From contig DZDC01000010.1 of NCBI GenBank assembly GCA_022736595.1, positions 14,938 to 30,324 on the forward strand: 15,387 nt of DNA, in the 5' to 3' direction. Numbering within the stretch: position 1 is the stretch's first letter; each line of letters opens with the position of its first letter. The translations under genes were made by a program, and so were the position numbers. Below are positions 7,259-13,831 of this stretch, one piece after another. This stretch comes from Draconibacterium orientale (GTDB taxonomy: Bacteria > Bacteroidota > Bacteroidia > Bacteroidales > UBA1556). Below the pieces are notes generated by a model. The model did not search any database, was not told where the DNA came from, and was given only the letters and a program-made list of their open reading frames with translations.

Positions 7259-7996
7259 TTAAATATTTTTGGAGTTTTTGGGCGTTTGTCGAAGAAAGCT
7301 GTAAAATATAGCCAAGCTCACTTTAAACATATAATACAACTGTGCCAAATGTCGAATGGAAGAAGTTCCACCTTGTCGCTCACGCATTTCAACCGCAGTT
7401 TCAATAATTTTAAATTTTAATTTAGCAAACAAAACAATGCTTTCGGGTTCGGGATATTCATCGGGATAATGAAATGCAACGGTTTTCAATGCCTTGGAGT
7501 TATAGAGTCTGAAACCTGAAGTATTATCCAGAATTTCGATGCCGCTAAACACTTTTATCCAATGTTTCAAAAATTGAATTCCCAGACGTCTGCCAAGGGT
7601 CGACTGAAATCCGTTTTTAGCAATAAATCGTGAACCTATTACAACATCGGCAGCGTGAACCTTTTGGACTTCAAGGAGTTTGTGTATCTCATGGGCAGGG
7701 TGCTGACCATCGCCATCCAACTGCAAGGCAAAATCAAATTTCTGGTCAAAGGCATATTTAAATCCCGTTTGCACCGCCCCACCTATTCCAAGATTTAAAG
7801 GAAGATCCAATAAAATACACTCCAACTTTGACGCAATAGCTGCCGTAGCATCGGTAGAACTGTCGTTTACCACCACTGCAGTAAGTTGGTAAGAGTTGAG
7901 CTTGGTTTGGTTAATTTCACTTATAACCATAGCAATATTGGCTGCTTCGTTATAAGCAGGAATAATCACCGCAACCCTAAAAGAATTATTATCCAT
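7259..7996 (-). CDS. GT2 glycosyltransferase, polyprenol-phosphate (DPM1-like) type
   Basis: 245 aa, GT-A fold. The N-terminus has VIIPAYNEAANI (10-21), VNDSSTDAT (43-51), a glycine-rich NLGIGGAVQTGF segment (68-79) and the metal-binding LQLDGDGQHP with D94 and D96. Later motifs NTSGFRLYN (158-166) and ERQGGTSSI (206-214) fit the dolichyl-phosphate mannose/glucose synthase branch of family 2. These enzymes transfer a sugar from a nucleotide donor to a polyprenyl phosphate on the cytoplasmic face of the inner membrane. There is no strong membrane helix; residues 221-236 (YYMFKVSLAIFYSF) may touch the membrane. The donor sugar cannot be read from sequence. First gene of a cluster with DUF2304 and a small protein. 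Predicted -7 element at 8004-8011 leaves almost no leader. Confidence 0.9.
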   Translation of the reverse strand: MDNNSFRVAVIIPAYNEAANIAMVISEINQTKLNSYQLTAVVVNDSSTDATAAIASKLECILLDLPLNLGIGGAVQTGFKYAFDQKFDFALQLDGDGQHPAHEIHKLLEVQKVHAADVVIGSRFIAKNGFQSTLGRRLGIQFLKHWIKVFSGIEILDNTSGFRLYNSKALKTVAFHYPDEYPEPESIVLFAKLKFKIIETAVEMRERQGGTSSIRHLAQLYYMFKVSLAIFYSFLRQTPKNSKNI

Positions 7997-8003
7997 AGTT
8001 TGA

Positions 8004-8011
8004 CAAAGGTA
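8004..8011 (-). promoter_or_regulatory. Predicted -7 element for the GT2 cluster (TACCTTTG)
   Basis: The minus-strand octamer TACCTTTG is an exact TAnnTTTG match and identical to the -7 element of the Bat promoter. Only 7 nt separate it from the GT2 ATG at 7996, which would give a leaderless or near-leaderless mRNA. I see no clear TTG at the -33 position on this strand, so confidence is moderate. Confidence 0.5.
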
Positions 8012-8024
8012 AAACTTAATCCAT

Positions 8025-8032
8025 TAATTTTG
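8025..8032 (+). promoter_or_regulatory. Predicted -7 element for ubiX (TAATTTTG)
   Basis: TAATTTTG matches TAnnTTTG exactly. A TTTG at 7999-8002 lies 22 nt upstream, slightly more than the usual 19-21 nt. The motif ends 5 nt before the ubiX ATG at 8038, so transcription would begin at or next to the start codon. This also argues against the GTG at 8032 as start, since that GTG overlaps the motif. Confidence 0.5.
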
Positions 8033-8037
8033 TGGTC

Positions 8038-8610
8038 ATGATTAAAAAACCTAAAATCGTAGTTGCCATTACCGGGGCCAGTGGTTCTATTTATGCCGAA
8101 CGCTTGCTGTATTACTTACAACTTGCTCATTCTCAATTTGAGAGAGTAGATTTAGTATTTTCAACCAATGCTTTGCAGGTTTGGGAACACGAACTGGGCT
8201 CGAAGAGCTACCAGAATTACGATTTTCAGGTCTATGAATCTACCAATTTCTTGGCTCCCTTTGCCAGTGGCTCTGCGGGTTATGATGTGATGATTGTTTG
8301 TCCTGCTTCGATGGGAACCTTGGGGCGTATTGCCCATGGTATCTCCAATGACCTTATAAGCAGGGCTGCCGACGTGATGCTTAAGGAAAAAGGTAAACTT
8401 ATAGTGGTACCCCGCGAAACTCCTTATAACTTGATTCACCTACGAAACCTTACCACATTAGCCGAAGCGGGGGCAATTGTGGTGCCTGCCACCCCTTCTT
8501 TTTATAGCAAACCTTCTTCCATCGAAGCATTGGTGGATACCGTCGTACATAGAGTGTTGGCTCTTGCAGAAATCGATATTCCACATTATCAGTGGGGTAA
8601 AGAGGATTAG
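8038..8610 (+). CDS. ubiX: UbiX-family flavin prenyltransferase
   Basis: 190 aa from the ATG at 8038; a GTG at 8032 would add two residues but overlaps the promoter motif. The N-terminal FMN-binding loop is ITGASGSIYA (11-20). Family signatures follow: CPASMGTLGRIAHGISNDLISRAADV (in part; 88-113), LIVVPRETPYNLIHL (121-135), and AGAIVVPATPSFYSKP near 144-159. UbiX joins a dimethylallyl group to reduced FMN to make prenylated FMN, the cofactor of UbiD-type decarboxylases. It is soluble and usually dodecameric. Bacteroidota use menaquinone, so the partner decarboxylase is more likely in menaquinone or another aromatic-acid pathway; no ubiD is in the window. Its stop overlaps the stop of the convergent esterase gene by 4 bp. 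Confidence 0.93.
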   Translation: MIKKPKIVVAITGASGSIYAERLLYYLQLAHSQFERVDLVFSTNALQVWEHELGSKSYQNYDFQVYESTNFLAPFASGSAGYDVMIVCPASMGTLGRIAHGISNDLISRAADVMLKEKGKLIVVPRETPYNLIHLRNLTTLAEAGAIVVPATPSFYSKPSSIEALVDTVVHRVLALAEIDIPHYQWGKED

Positions 8611-9437
8611 TGTAGGGAATTGCTTGACTTACTTTCGAGTATTTTCTCAAAGAAAATCAGATGCCATTGGAGGCTTTCTTTCCAATATTCCGCATTGTGT
8701 CCTCCAGGCATACTAAAGAAAAAACAGTTTAAATCCAATCGATCGCATTGGGTTTTAAACTCAATATTGGCAGCCAACAATCGATCTTTATTGCCGCAAT
8801 CAAAAATGAAGGGCTTTCGGGTGCCTTTAAGATTTTCCAAAAGACCAAGTGCAGAAAATTCAGTAAATCGGGTTAGATTTTCATTATAAGGGCCTAACTT
8901 TTCGCTTAAGCTATTGTTTTTGAGCGAGCTGGCGTGTAAATTTAAAGTTCCGCTGGTGCTGCCTGCTGCAAGAAACCATTGCGGGTGCTTGAGAAAAAGG
9001 TACATAGCTCCATGACCGCCCATGCTTAGGCCATCAATGAAGATGGAATTGGTATCGATGTTTAAATTTTTTCGGAGGTAAGGTAAAAAATCTTGGGTAA
9101 AAAAATGTTCCCATTGCGAATTATCTTGTATCGGGCTGTTCAAATACCAACTGTCAGTAAGCCCGTCAGGGCAAATGATAATTATATGGTGCTTATTGGC
9201 CAAAGTTTGCAATGGGGTGATTTCGTTCCAAGTTCTGAAATCGCCGCCGTGGCCATGGAGTAGAATCAATGCAGGTAACTTTTCATTTTCAATGGCAGCC
9301 TCGCCTTGAGGAATAAAATACCAACTGGTATCGGCAACACTTAAATATTTGCTCTGAATTATAAACTGCTGTTGTGCTTGCAGTAAGGTTGTCAGGCTAA
9401 GAAAAAATGCAATGGTTAAAATTCTTAATAACTTCAT
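8607..9437 (-). CDS. Secreted alpha/beta-hydrolase, esterase-D-like (PF00756 type)
   Basis: 276 aa with a signal peptide (MKLLRILTIAFFLSLTTLLQ, cleavage near AQ at 21-22). The hydrolase core shows an oxyanion-loop motif LLHGHGG (59-65), a nucleophile elbow GLSMGG with S138, a probable acid D218 in FDCGNKD, and H247 in PGGHNAEYW. All three catalytic residues are therefore present. This pattern is that of the putative esterase family that includes S-formylglutathione hydrolases, feruloyl esterases and mycolyltransferases; export suggests an ester or acyl substrate in the periplasm or outside the cell, but the substrate is not predictable. Its ATG shares one base with the SDR stop (TAATG at 9435-9439), so it is translationally coupled. 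The tail SSNSLH overlaps the ubiX stop. Confidence 0.87.
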   Translation of the reverse strand: MKLLRILTIAFFLSLTTLLQAQQQFIIQSKYLSVADTSWYFIPQGEAAIENEKLPALILLHGHGGDFRTWNEITPLQTLANKHHIIIICPDGLTDSWYLNSPIQDNSQWEHFFTQDFLPYLRKNLNIDTNSIFIDGLSMGGHGAMYLFLKHPQWFLAAGSTSGTLNLHASSLKNNSLSEKLGPYNENLTRFTEFSALGLLENLKGTRKPFIFDCGNKDRLLAANIEFKTQCDRLDLNCFFFSMPGGHNAEYWKESLQWHLIFFEKILESKSSNSLH

Positions 9438-10234
9438 TACTTGGCACTTACTTTAGTGGATAAATAATAAAATAATCGGGGAAGCCATCTCCGTATGTGT
9501 ACCATCAAGAGCTCCTTGCCCCCCACCAGAATTTCCTTTTTTCCTTTTAATAAAGCATGAATGATGATGGGAGCAGCCACTTCCGGACTCATACTTTTGG
9601 CTTGACCTTCATCCAAAAGTCCATAAGCATTTCCATTACCAACTAAGGCATTGTTGCTTACCATGGTGTTGATACGACCCGGGATGATAAGACTAACTTT
9701 TATATTGTTTTTGGTATTTTCGGCTCTTAAGCTTTCAAAGAAACCGTGGAGGGCATGTTTGCTGGCACTGTAGGCTGAGCGAAGGGGAAATCCAAATTTA
9801 CCTACCACACTACTCACCGCAGCTATATGGCCTTGCTGCTGCACTATCATGATGGGAAGCACGGCTTTGGTCAGAATAACCGTTCCAAAATAGTTGGTTT
9901 CCATTATTTTACGGTCAACTGCAAGGTCGGTTTCGGAGGCTACGGAGCGCTGACTGATACCTCCATTATTAATAAGGTAATCAATTTTGCCAAATTTCTG
10001 AACCACCGAATTTACCAATTCCGATGGCGAAGACAGGTTTTCGAGGTCAAGGGGAAGAATTAAATATTGATTTGTATCCACATTGGCTTCCTTTACAACT
10101 TGCATCAATGATTCCTCATTTCGAGAAGATAATACTACTTTGGCGCCTTGCTTTAATAAATAGAGGCACATACTTTTGCCAATGCCTGAGCTGGCTCCTG
10201 TAATCCACCAAACTGTATTTTTCAAGGTTTGCAT
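9437..10234 (-). CDS. Short-chain dehydrogenase/reductase (SDR)
   Basis: 265 aa from the ATG at 10234, which sits 5 bp after the carbonic anhydrase stop; a TTG at 10246 in frame would overlap that gene and is rejected. Classical SDR motifs: TGASSGIG (12-19) for NAD(P) binding, DLEN at about 63-66, NNGG (89-92), catalytic serine in AVSSVVGK (141-142), and YSASK with Y155 and K159. An arginine after the second strand (SSRNEE) favours NADP(H). The C-terminal RRWLPRLFYYLSTK segment resembles DHRS7-like SDRs that associate with membranes. Substrate unknown. Overlaps the esterase start by one base. Confidence 0.9.
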   Translation of the reverse strand: MQTLKNTVWWITGASSGIGKSMCLYLLKQGAKVVLSSRNEESLMQVVKEANVDTNQYLILPLDLENLSSPSELVNSVVQKFGKIDYLINNGGISQRSVASETDLAVDRKIMETNYFGTVILTKAVLPIMIVQQQGHIAAVSSVVGKFGFPLRSAYSASKHALHGFFESLRAENTKNNIKVSLIIPGRINTMVSNNALVGNGNAYGLLDEGQAKSMSPEVAAPIIIHALLKGKKEILVGGKELLMVHIRRWLPRLFYYLSTKVSAK

Positions 10235-10239
10235 TCTGT

Positions 10240-10884
10240 TTAACAATAAGTTACTTCGCCAGTACTGTGGTCGTAAAGTGCGCCGAGAACATCGATTTTT
10301 CCCTCGGAATACATTACTCGTAGAATTTCACTTTGGCTTAAAACGTCTTCCACCGCAAGGTTTACATTCATTTTGGCCACGCTATCAACAAATTCAAGGT
10401 TGTTGGAGGTACGATCATACCCTTCGGGAGTTTTTACCTTTTCAACTGCCAGCTGAATATGGCGCATGGCAGAGGTGAGGTTGCCCATTTTAAAATCGTC
10501 ACAAGCTCCTTTAACTGCGCCACAAGAGGTGTGCCCAAGTACAAGTACAAGCTTGGTGTTGAATACTTTGCATGCGTATTCCATACTTCCTAAAATGTCC
10601 TGGTTGATGATGTTGCCGGTTACGCGAGCAATAAATATATCTCCGATGCCTTGATCAAAAATAATATTGGGTTGCACACGAGAATCAATACATCCCAAAA
10701 CAATGGCAAAGGGGTGTTGACTGTCTATGGTAGATCGCATGAGCCAATGATGGTCGCGTTCAATCATGTCTTTGGAAAGAAACCGCTTGTTGCCATCACT
10801 GAGCATTTGCTTGGCCATTTCAGGAGTTAATGCTTGGATAGTTTTTGCGTCAAGGGGTAGTTTATTGGAATCCTTTGAATGCAT
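10240..10884 (-). CDS. Beta-class carbonic anhydrase
   Basis: 214 aa. Zinc ligands are C65 in GCIDSR, H118 and C121 in GHTSCGAVKGA. The D67-R69 pair that gates the active site in beta-class enzymes is intact. The motif RVTGNIINQDILGSMEYA (87-104) also fits the family. The enzyme interconverts CO2 and bicarbonate in the cytoplasm and supplies bicarbonate for carboxylations. No signal peptide or membrane domain. It is 66 bp downstream of aroE and 5 bp upstream of the SDR gene. A variant -7-like TATTTTAG lies at 10915-10908 on the minus strand without a visible -33 element, so it may be transcribed with aroE or from a weak promoter of its own. Confidence 0.95.
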   Translation of the reverse strand: MHSKDSNKLPLDAKTIQALTPEMAKQMLSDGNKRFLSKDMIERDHHWLMRSTIDSQHPFAIVLGCIDSRVQPNIIFDQGIGDIFIARVTGNIINQDILGSMEYACKVFNTKLVLVLGHTSCGAVKGACDDFKMGNLTSAMRHIQLAVEKVKTPEGYDRTSNNLEFVDSVAKMNVNLAVEDVLSQSEILRVMYSEGKIDVLGALYDHSTGEVTYC

Positions 10885-10950
10885 AAAATAGGGTTTTTAA
10901 TATGGGACTAAAATAGCCATTAATCCTAAATCTTAAAATATAAAAAATTA

Positions 10951-11682
10951 TTACTTATCATTCCATATTTTCCAGCTGGCTTCGGCTTGAAATGCCAACA
11001 TATTATAGCCGTTGAGGGTTTGGGCTCCAAGTTTTTTGGCGGTTTTTAACAAAAGCGATTCCTGAGGATTGTACACTAAGTCAAAAACAAGGTGCTTTGC
11101 CGTTAAACTTTTTACATCGATGGACGGCATTTGATTCACCTCAGGAAAGGTGCCCAAAGGGGTGCAATGGATTAACAGTTTGTGCTGAACGATTAATTCG
11201 GCTAAATTTCCAGTCCATTCCGTTTGATCTTCTTCGGCATGGCGGGCCACAATTTGATATGGGATTTTCATTTGCTCCAAGGCGTATGCCACCGCTTTGG
11301 ATGCGCCTCCATTGCCTAAAATTAAAGCCGAATCGTGGTGGCTTTTCAAGTGGGGCATGATACTCCGGGTGAAACCTATATAATCGGTATTGTAAGCGGT
11401 AATTTTGGAACCCTCAACTTTTAAACAATTGGTGGCTCCAATATGCTGAACGGCTTGGTCTTGATGGGTTGCAAAAGGCAAAATACTGGACTTATAAGGA
11501 ATGGTTACACTTAAACCCATAGGTTGTAAACGAGCCAAGAGTGACGGAAATTCTTCAATGCGTTCCAATTCAAACAATTGAAAAACTGTATCAGTAATCC
11601 CTTCCTCTAAAAACTTTTTACTAAAGTACTGAGCTGAAAAAGAATGACTCAGTTTTTTACCAATAAGACCAAAATTGCGCAT
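10951..11682 (-). CDS. aroE: Shikimate dehydrogenase
   Basis: 243 aa from the ATG at 11682. Longer in-frame readings upstream lack family similarity and run through the promoter. Shikimate-binding LSHSFS (11-16), catalytic K64 in VTIPYK, N98 and D100 in YNTDYIGF, the nucleotide-binding GNGGASKA (123-130), CTPLGT (173-178), and C-terminal NGYNMLAFQ (224-232) are all present. The enzyme reduces 3-dehydroshikimate to shikimate with NADPH in aromatic amino acid biosynthesis. The cofactor loop reads VARHAEE instead of the common NRT motif, so cofactor preference is less certain. Slightly shorter than the E. coli enzyme. A -7 element TACCTTTG lies 11704-11711. Confidence 0.95.
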   Translation of the reverse strand: MRNFGLIGKKLSHSFSAQYFSKKFLEEGITDTVFQLFELERIEEFPSLLARLQPMGLSVTIPYKSSILPFATHQDQAVQHIGATNCLKVEGSKITAYNTDYIGFTRSIMPHLKSHHDSALILGNGGASKAVAYALEQMKIPYQIVARHAEEDQTEWTGNLAELIVQHKLLIHCTPLGTFPEVNQMPSIDVKSLTAKHLVFDLVYNPQESLLLKTAKKLGAQTLNGYNMLAFQAEASWKIWNDK

Positions 11683-11703
11683 ATAAACAACAGTTGTAAT
11701 GGA

Positions 11704-11711
11704 CAAAGGTA
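11704..11711 (-). promoter_or_regulatory. Predicted -7 element for aroE (TACCTTTG)
   Basis: Exact TAnnTTTG match on the minus strand, 21 nt upstream of the aroE ATG at 11682, identical to the octamers upstream of moxR and the GT2 gene. No clear TTG at the -33 position was found. The implied leader is about 15 nt. Confidence 0.5.
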
Positions 11712-11768
11712 GCGTTTTATTCGATGTAGAAGTGCCGATTTTCTGCGCTTTAAATTCAATTTTTCGAC

Positions 11769-11776
11769 TACATTTG
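11769..11776 (+). promoter_or_regulatory. Predicted -7 element for the BatA-like/parC operon (TACATTTG)
   Basis: Exact TAnnTTTG match on the plus strand, 18 nt upstream of the ATG at 11795. No convincing TTG at the right distance; the nearest is CTTT at 11748-11751 with a 17-nt spacer. Position between divergent genes supports it. Confidence 0.45.
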
Positions 11777-11794
11777 CCCTCCAAATTTAGATCA

Positions 11795-13828
11795 ATGCAG
11801 TTTCTTCATCCTGAGTTGTTATATGCGCTTTTTGCTTTGAGCATTCCAGTGATTATTCACCTGTTTCTCTTTAAGCGTTTTAAAAAGGTATATTTTACCA
11901 ACTTCAGCTTGCTAAAAGAGCTTCAAATCCAAAGTCGGAAATCGGCAAAACTTCGTCATCTTTTGGTATTATTGGTGCGTATTCTTGCAATGGCTGCTTT
12001 GATTTTGGCCTTTGCCGAACCGTATCTTTTGCACCGAAAAAGGAATCTTCAAGCCCATGCTTCGACGGTGGTGAATGTGTTTGTCGATAATTCCTTTAGC
12101 ATGCAAAGCAGGAGTGAAGAGGGAAGCTTATTAGATGAAGCGAGGAAAAAAGCTCGGGAAATTGCATTAAGTTATCCTATCTCACAGTCATTCAGATTGT
12201 TGACAAATCAAAGCAATACTTTTGCAAAGCCTGCTGTGAATCGCGAAATATTTCTTAGCCAACTCGAACAATTAAATACAGAACCTTCAACGCTTTATCT
12301 CGACCGCCTCAGCTCGATGTTAGACCAAGAATCGGATGAAGGCTCGGATGTGTTTGTGATTTCTGATTTTCAAAAATCTCAGGCACGACTGCATGAATGG
12401 AGTTCGGATTCCCTTCATCATTTTTTTCTTATTCCTTTAAAAGGCGTGGTGCAATCCAATCTTTTTGTAGATTCTTTATGGATTGAGGCTCCTTTTCTGC
12501 AACAGGGATTTGCCTTCGAAATACAATTCAATATTCAAAATTACGGCCCTCAAGAATGGGTTGATGTACCTGTAAATCTTGAAGTTAATGGAGTTAAAAA
12601 GGCGGTTTTAACCACCTCTTTGTCTCCTTTTGAAAAAAAGAAATGTACCTTCAATTTCCTTCCCGATCAAAGTGGAAAATTCATGGCTTCAGTTCATATT
12701 CAAGATTATCCCATAAGTTACGACGACGATTTTTTCTTCTCCTTCGAGGTGCAAGCTTCTTATTCGATTCTCTGTATTTCTTCTAAAACCTCCGCTTCTG
12801 AGGTGGCTACTTATTTAAAATCGGACAGCACCTTTAAGCCCACCTTCATCGACGAATCTCAAATTGATTTCAGTTCGTTTTCGCAATACAAGACTTTGGT
12901 TGTAAATGGATTATCTGAGTTCTCCTCAGGATTTGCAGCTTCTGTGGTCGATTTCGTAAATCAAGGTGGAAATCTTATTGTGGTTCCATCTAAGCAAAGC
13001 AATCTAAAATCCTATAATTCTTTACTTCAAAGTTTGGGCTTGCCTTCGTTCCAATCGTTGGATACTGGTCAATTCCGACTCAGCAGGATAGAGCAACAAT
13101 CTGACGAATTTCAATCTATTTTTACGGAAGAAGTGAAGCAAAACACCGATTTTCCATCGTCACAATCCCGCTTTTTAATGTCTGGAAACCAAAGTAGTAA
13201 TAGGGTTTTATGGTCTGACGAGGCTGGCAATCCACTCCTTGTAAAAAGCATAAAAGCCATTGGGACTTCCTACCTTTTTAGTTTTGATTTGATTGAAACC
13301 AATTCCAACTTTTCGCATCATTCCTTGTTTGCCCCCTTGCTTTTTAATTTGTTTACCCATACCAATCAATTTGAATATTCCTATTTTGTTTTGGGTCAAA
13401 AGAACAGTTATAAACACGCTATTCCTGCTGGTTGCGAAAAGATGACGCCCAGTTTGCTAATGGTAAACGATAGCCTCAGTCTCATCCCCGAATTTCGTCA
13501 AATCCAATCCAATTGGGTTTTTAGTTTTCAACAAAACCCTCAAGTTGCAGGGTATTATAGTCTGCAATGTTCCGATAGTATTTTGGATATCTTGGCCTTT
13601 AATTTCAATCGCGATGAGAGTTTTTTAGACTACCATTCAGAGGATCAAATCCTTGAAAATCTTAAAGATAAGTTAAAGGAAAACCTTGTGATTTTGGATG
13701 CTCAGCATAAGGATTTATCCAAGCAATTGGAGCTCGACCGAAAGGGTCAGCCCCTGTGGAAATTATTTGTATTACTTGGATTTTCCCTTTTGATAATTGA
13801 ATTACTTTTGCTCCGTTTCCGAAAATAA
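11795..13828 (+). CDS. BatA-like large VWA membrane protein
   Basis: 677 aa from the ATG at 11795, where the BatA-type N-terminal domain begins (MQFLHPELLYALFALSIPVI). Two membrane segments lie at about 7-26 and 54-74, followed by LHRKRN and a VWA domain from about residue 91. The MIDAS core is D98-x-S100-x-S102 (VDNSFSMQ), and VISDFQKSQ may supply the later aspartate. The middle is a long beta-rich region. A segment near 320-410 (TLVVNGLSEFSSGFAASVVD, then QGGNLIVVPS) resembles the glutamine-amidotransferase-like fold often found in such proteins. A final membrane helix is near the C-terminus (about 654-671), ending LLLRFRK. It is related to, but distinct from, batA and batB at the left of the window. 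Function unknown; it is the first gene of a pair with parC, 3 bp apart. Confidence 0.85.
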   Translation: MQFLHPELLYALFALSIPVIIHLFLFKRFKKVYFTNFSLLKELQIQSRKSAKLRHLLVLLVRILAMAALILAFAEPYLLHRKRNLQAHASTVVNVFVDNSFSMQSRSEEGSLLDEARKKAREIALSYPISQSFRLLTNQSNTFAKPAVNREIFLSQLEQLNTEPSTLYLDRLSSMLDQESDEGSDVFVISDFQKSQARLHEWSSDSLHHFFLIPLKGVVQSNLFVDSLWIEAPFLQQGFAFEIQFNIQNYGPQEWVDVPVNLEVNGVKKAVLTTSLSPFEKKKCTFNFLPDQSGKFMASVHIQDYPISYDDDFFFSFEVQASYSILCISSKTSASEVATYLKSDSTFKPTFIDESQIDFSSFSQYKTLVVNGLSEFSSGFAASVVDFVNQGGNLIVVPSKQSNLKSYNSLLQSLGLPSFQSLDTGQFRLSRIEQQSDEFQSIFTEEVKQNTDFPSSQSRFLMSGNQSSNRVLWSDEAGNPLLVKSIKAIGTSYLFSFDLIETNSNFSHHSLFAPLLFNLFTHTNQFEYSYFVLGQKNSYKHAIPAGCEKMTPSLLMVNDSLSLIPEFRQIQSNWVFSFQQNPQVAGYYSLQCSDSILDILAFNFNRDESFLDYHSEDQILENLKDKLKENLVILDAQHKDLSKQLELDRKGQPLWKLFVLLGFSLLIIELLLLRFRK

Positions 13829-13831
13829 ATC

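Noticed and set aside
8450..8889. Several short open frames over the ubiX/esterase junction on both strands
   Set aside because: They overlap well-supported genes, have no start context and show low-quality composition.
11683..11784. Longer aroE reading (start at 11784)
   Set aside because: The extra 34 residues do not resemble AroE and the stretch contains the predicted aroE -7 element and the divergent gene's leader.
11699..11794. Longer BatA-like reading (start at 11699)
   Set aside because: The BatA N-terminal domain begins exactly at the ATG at 11795, and the extension covers the predicted -7 element at 11769-11776.
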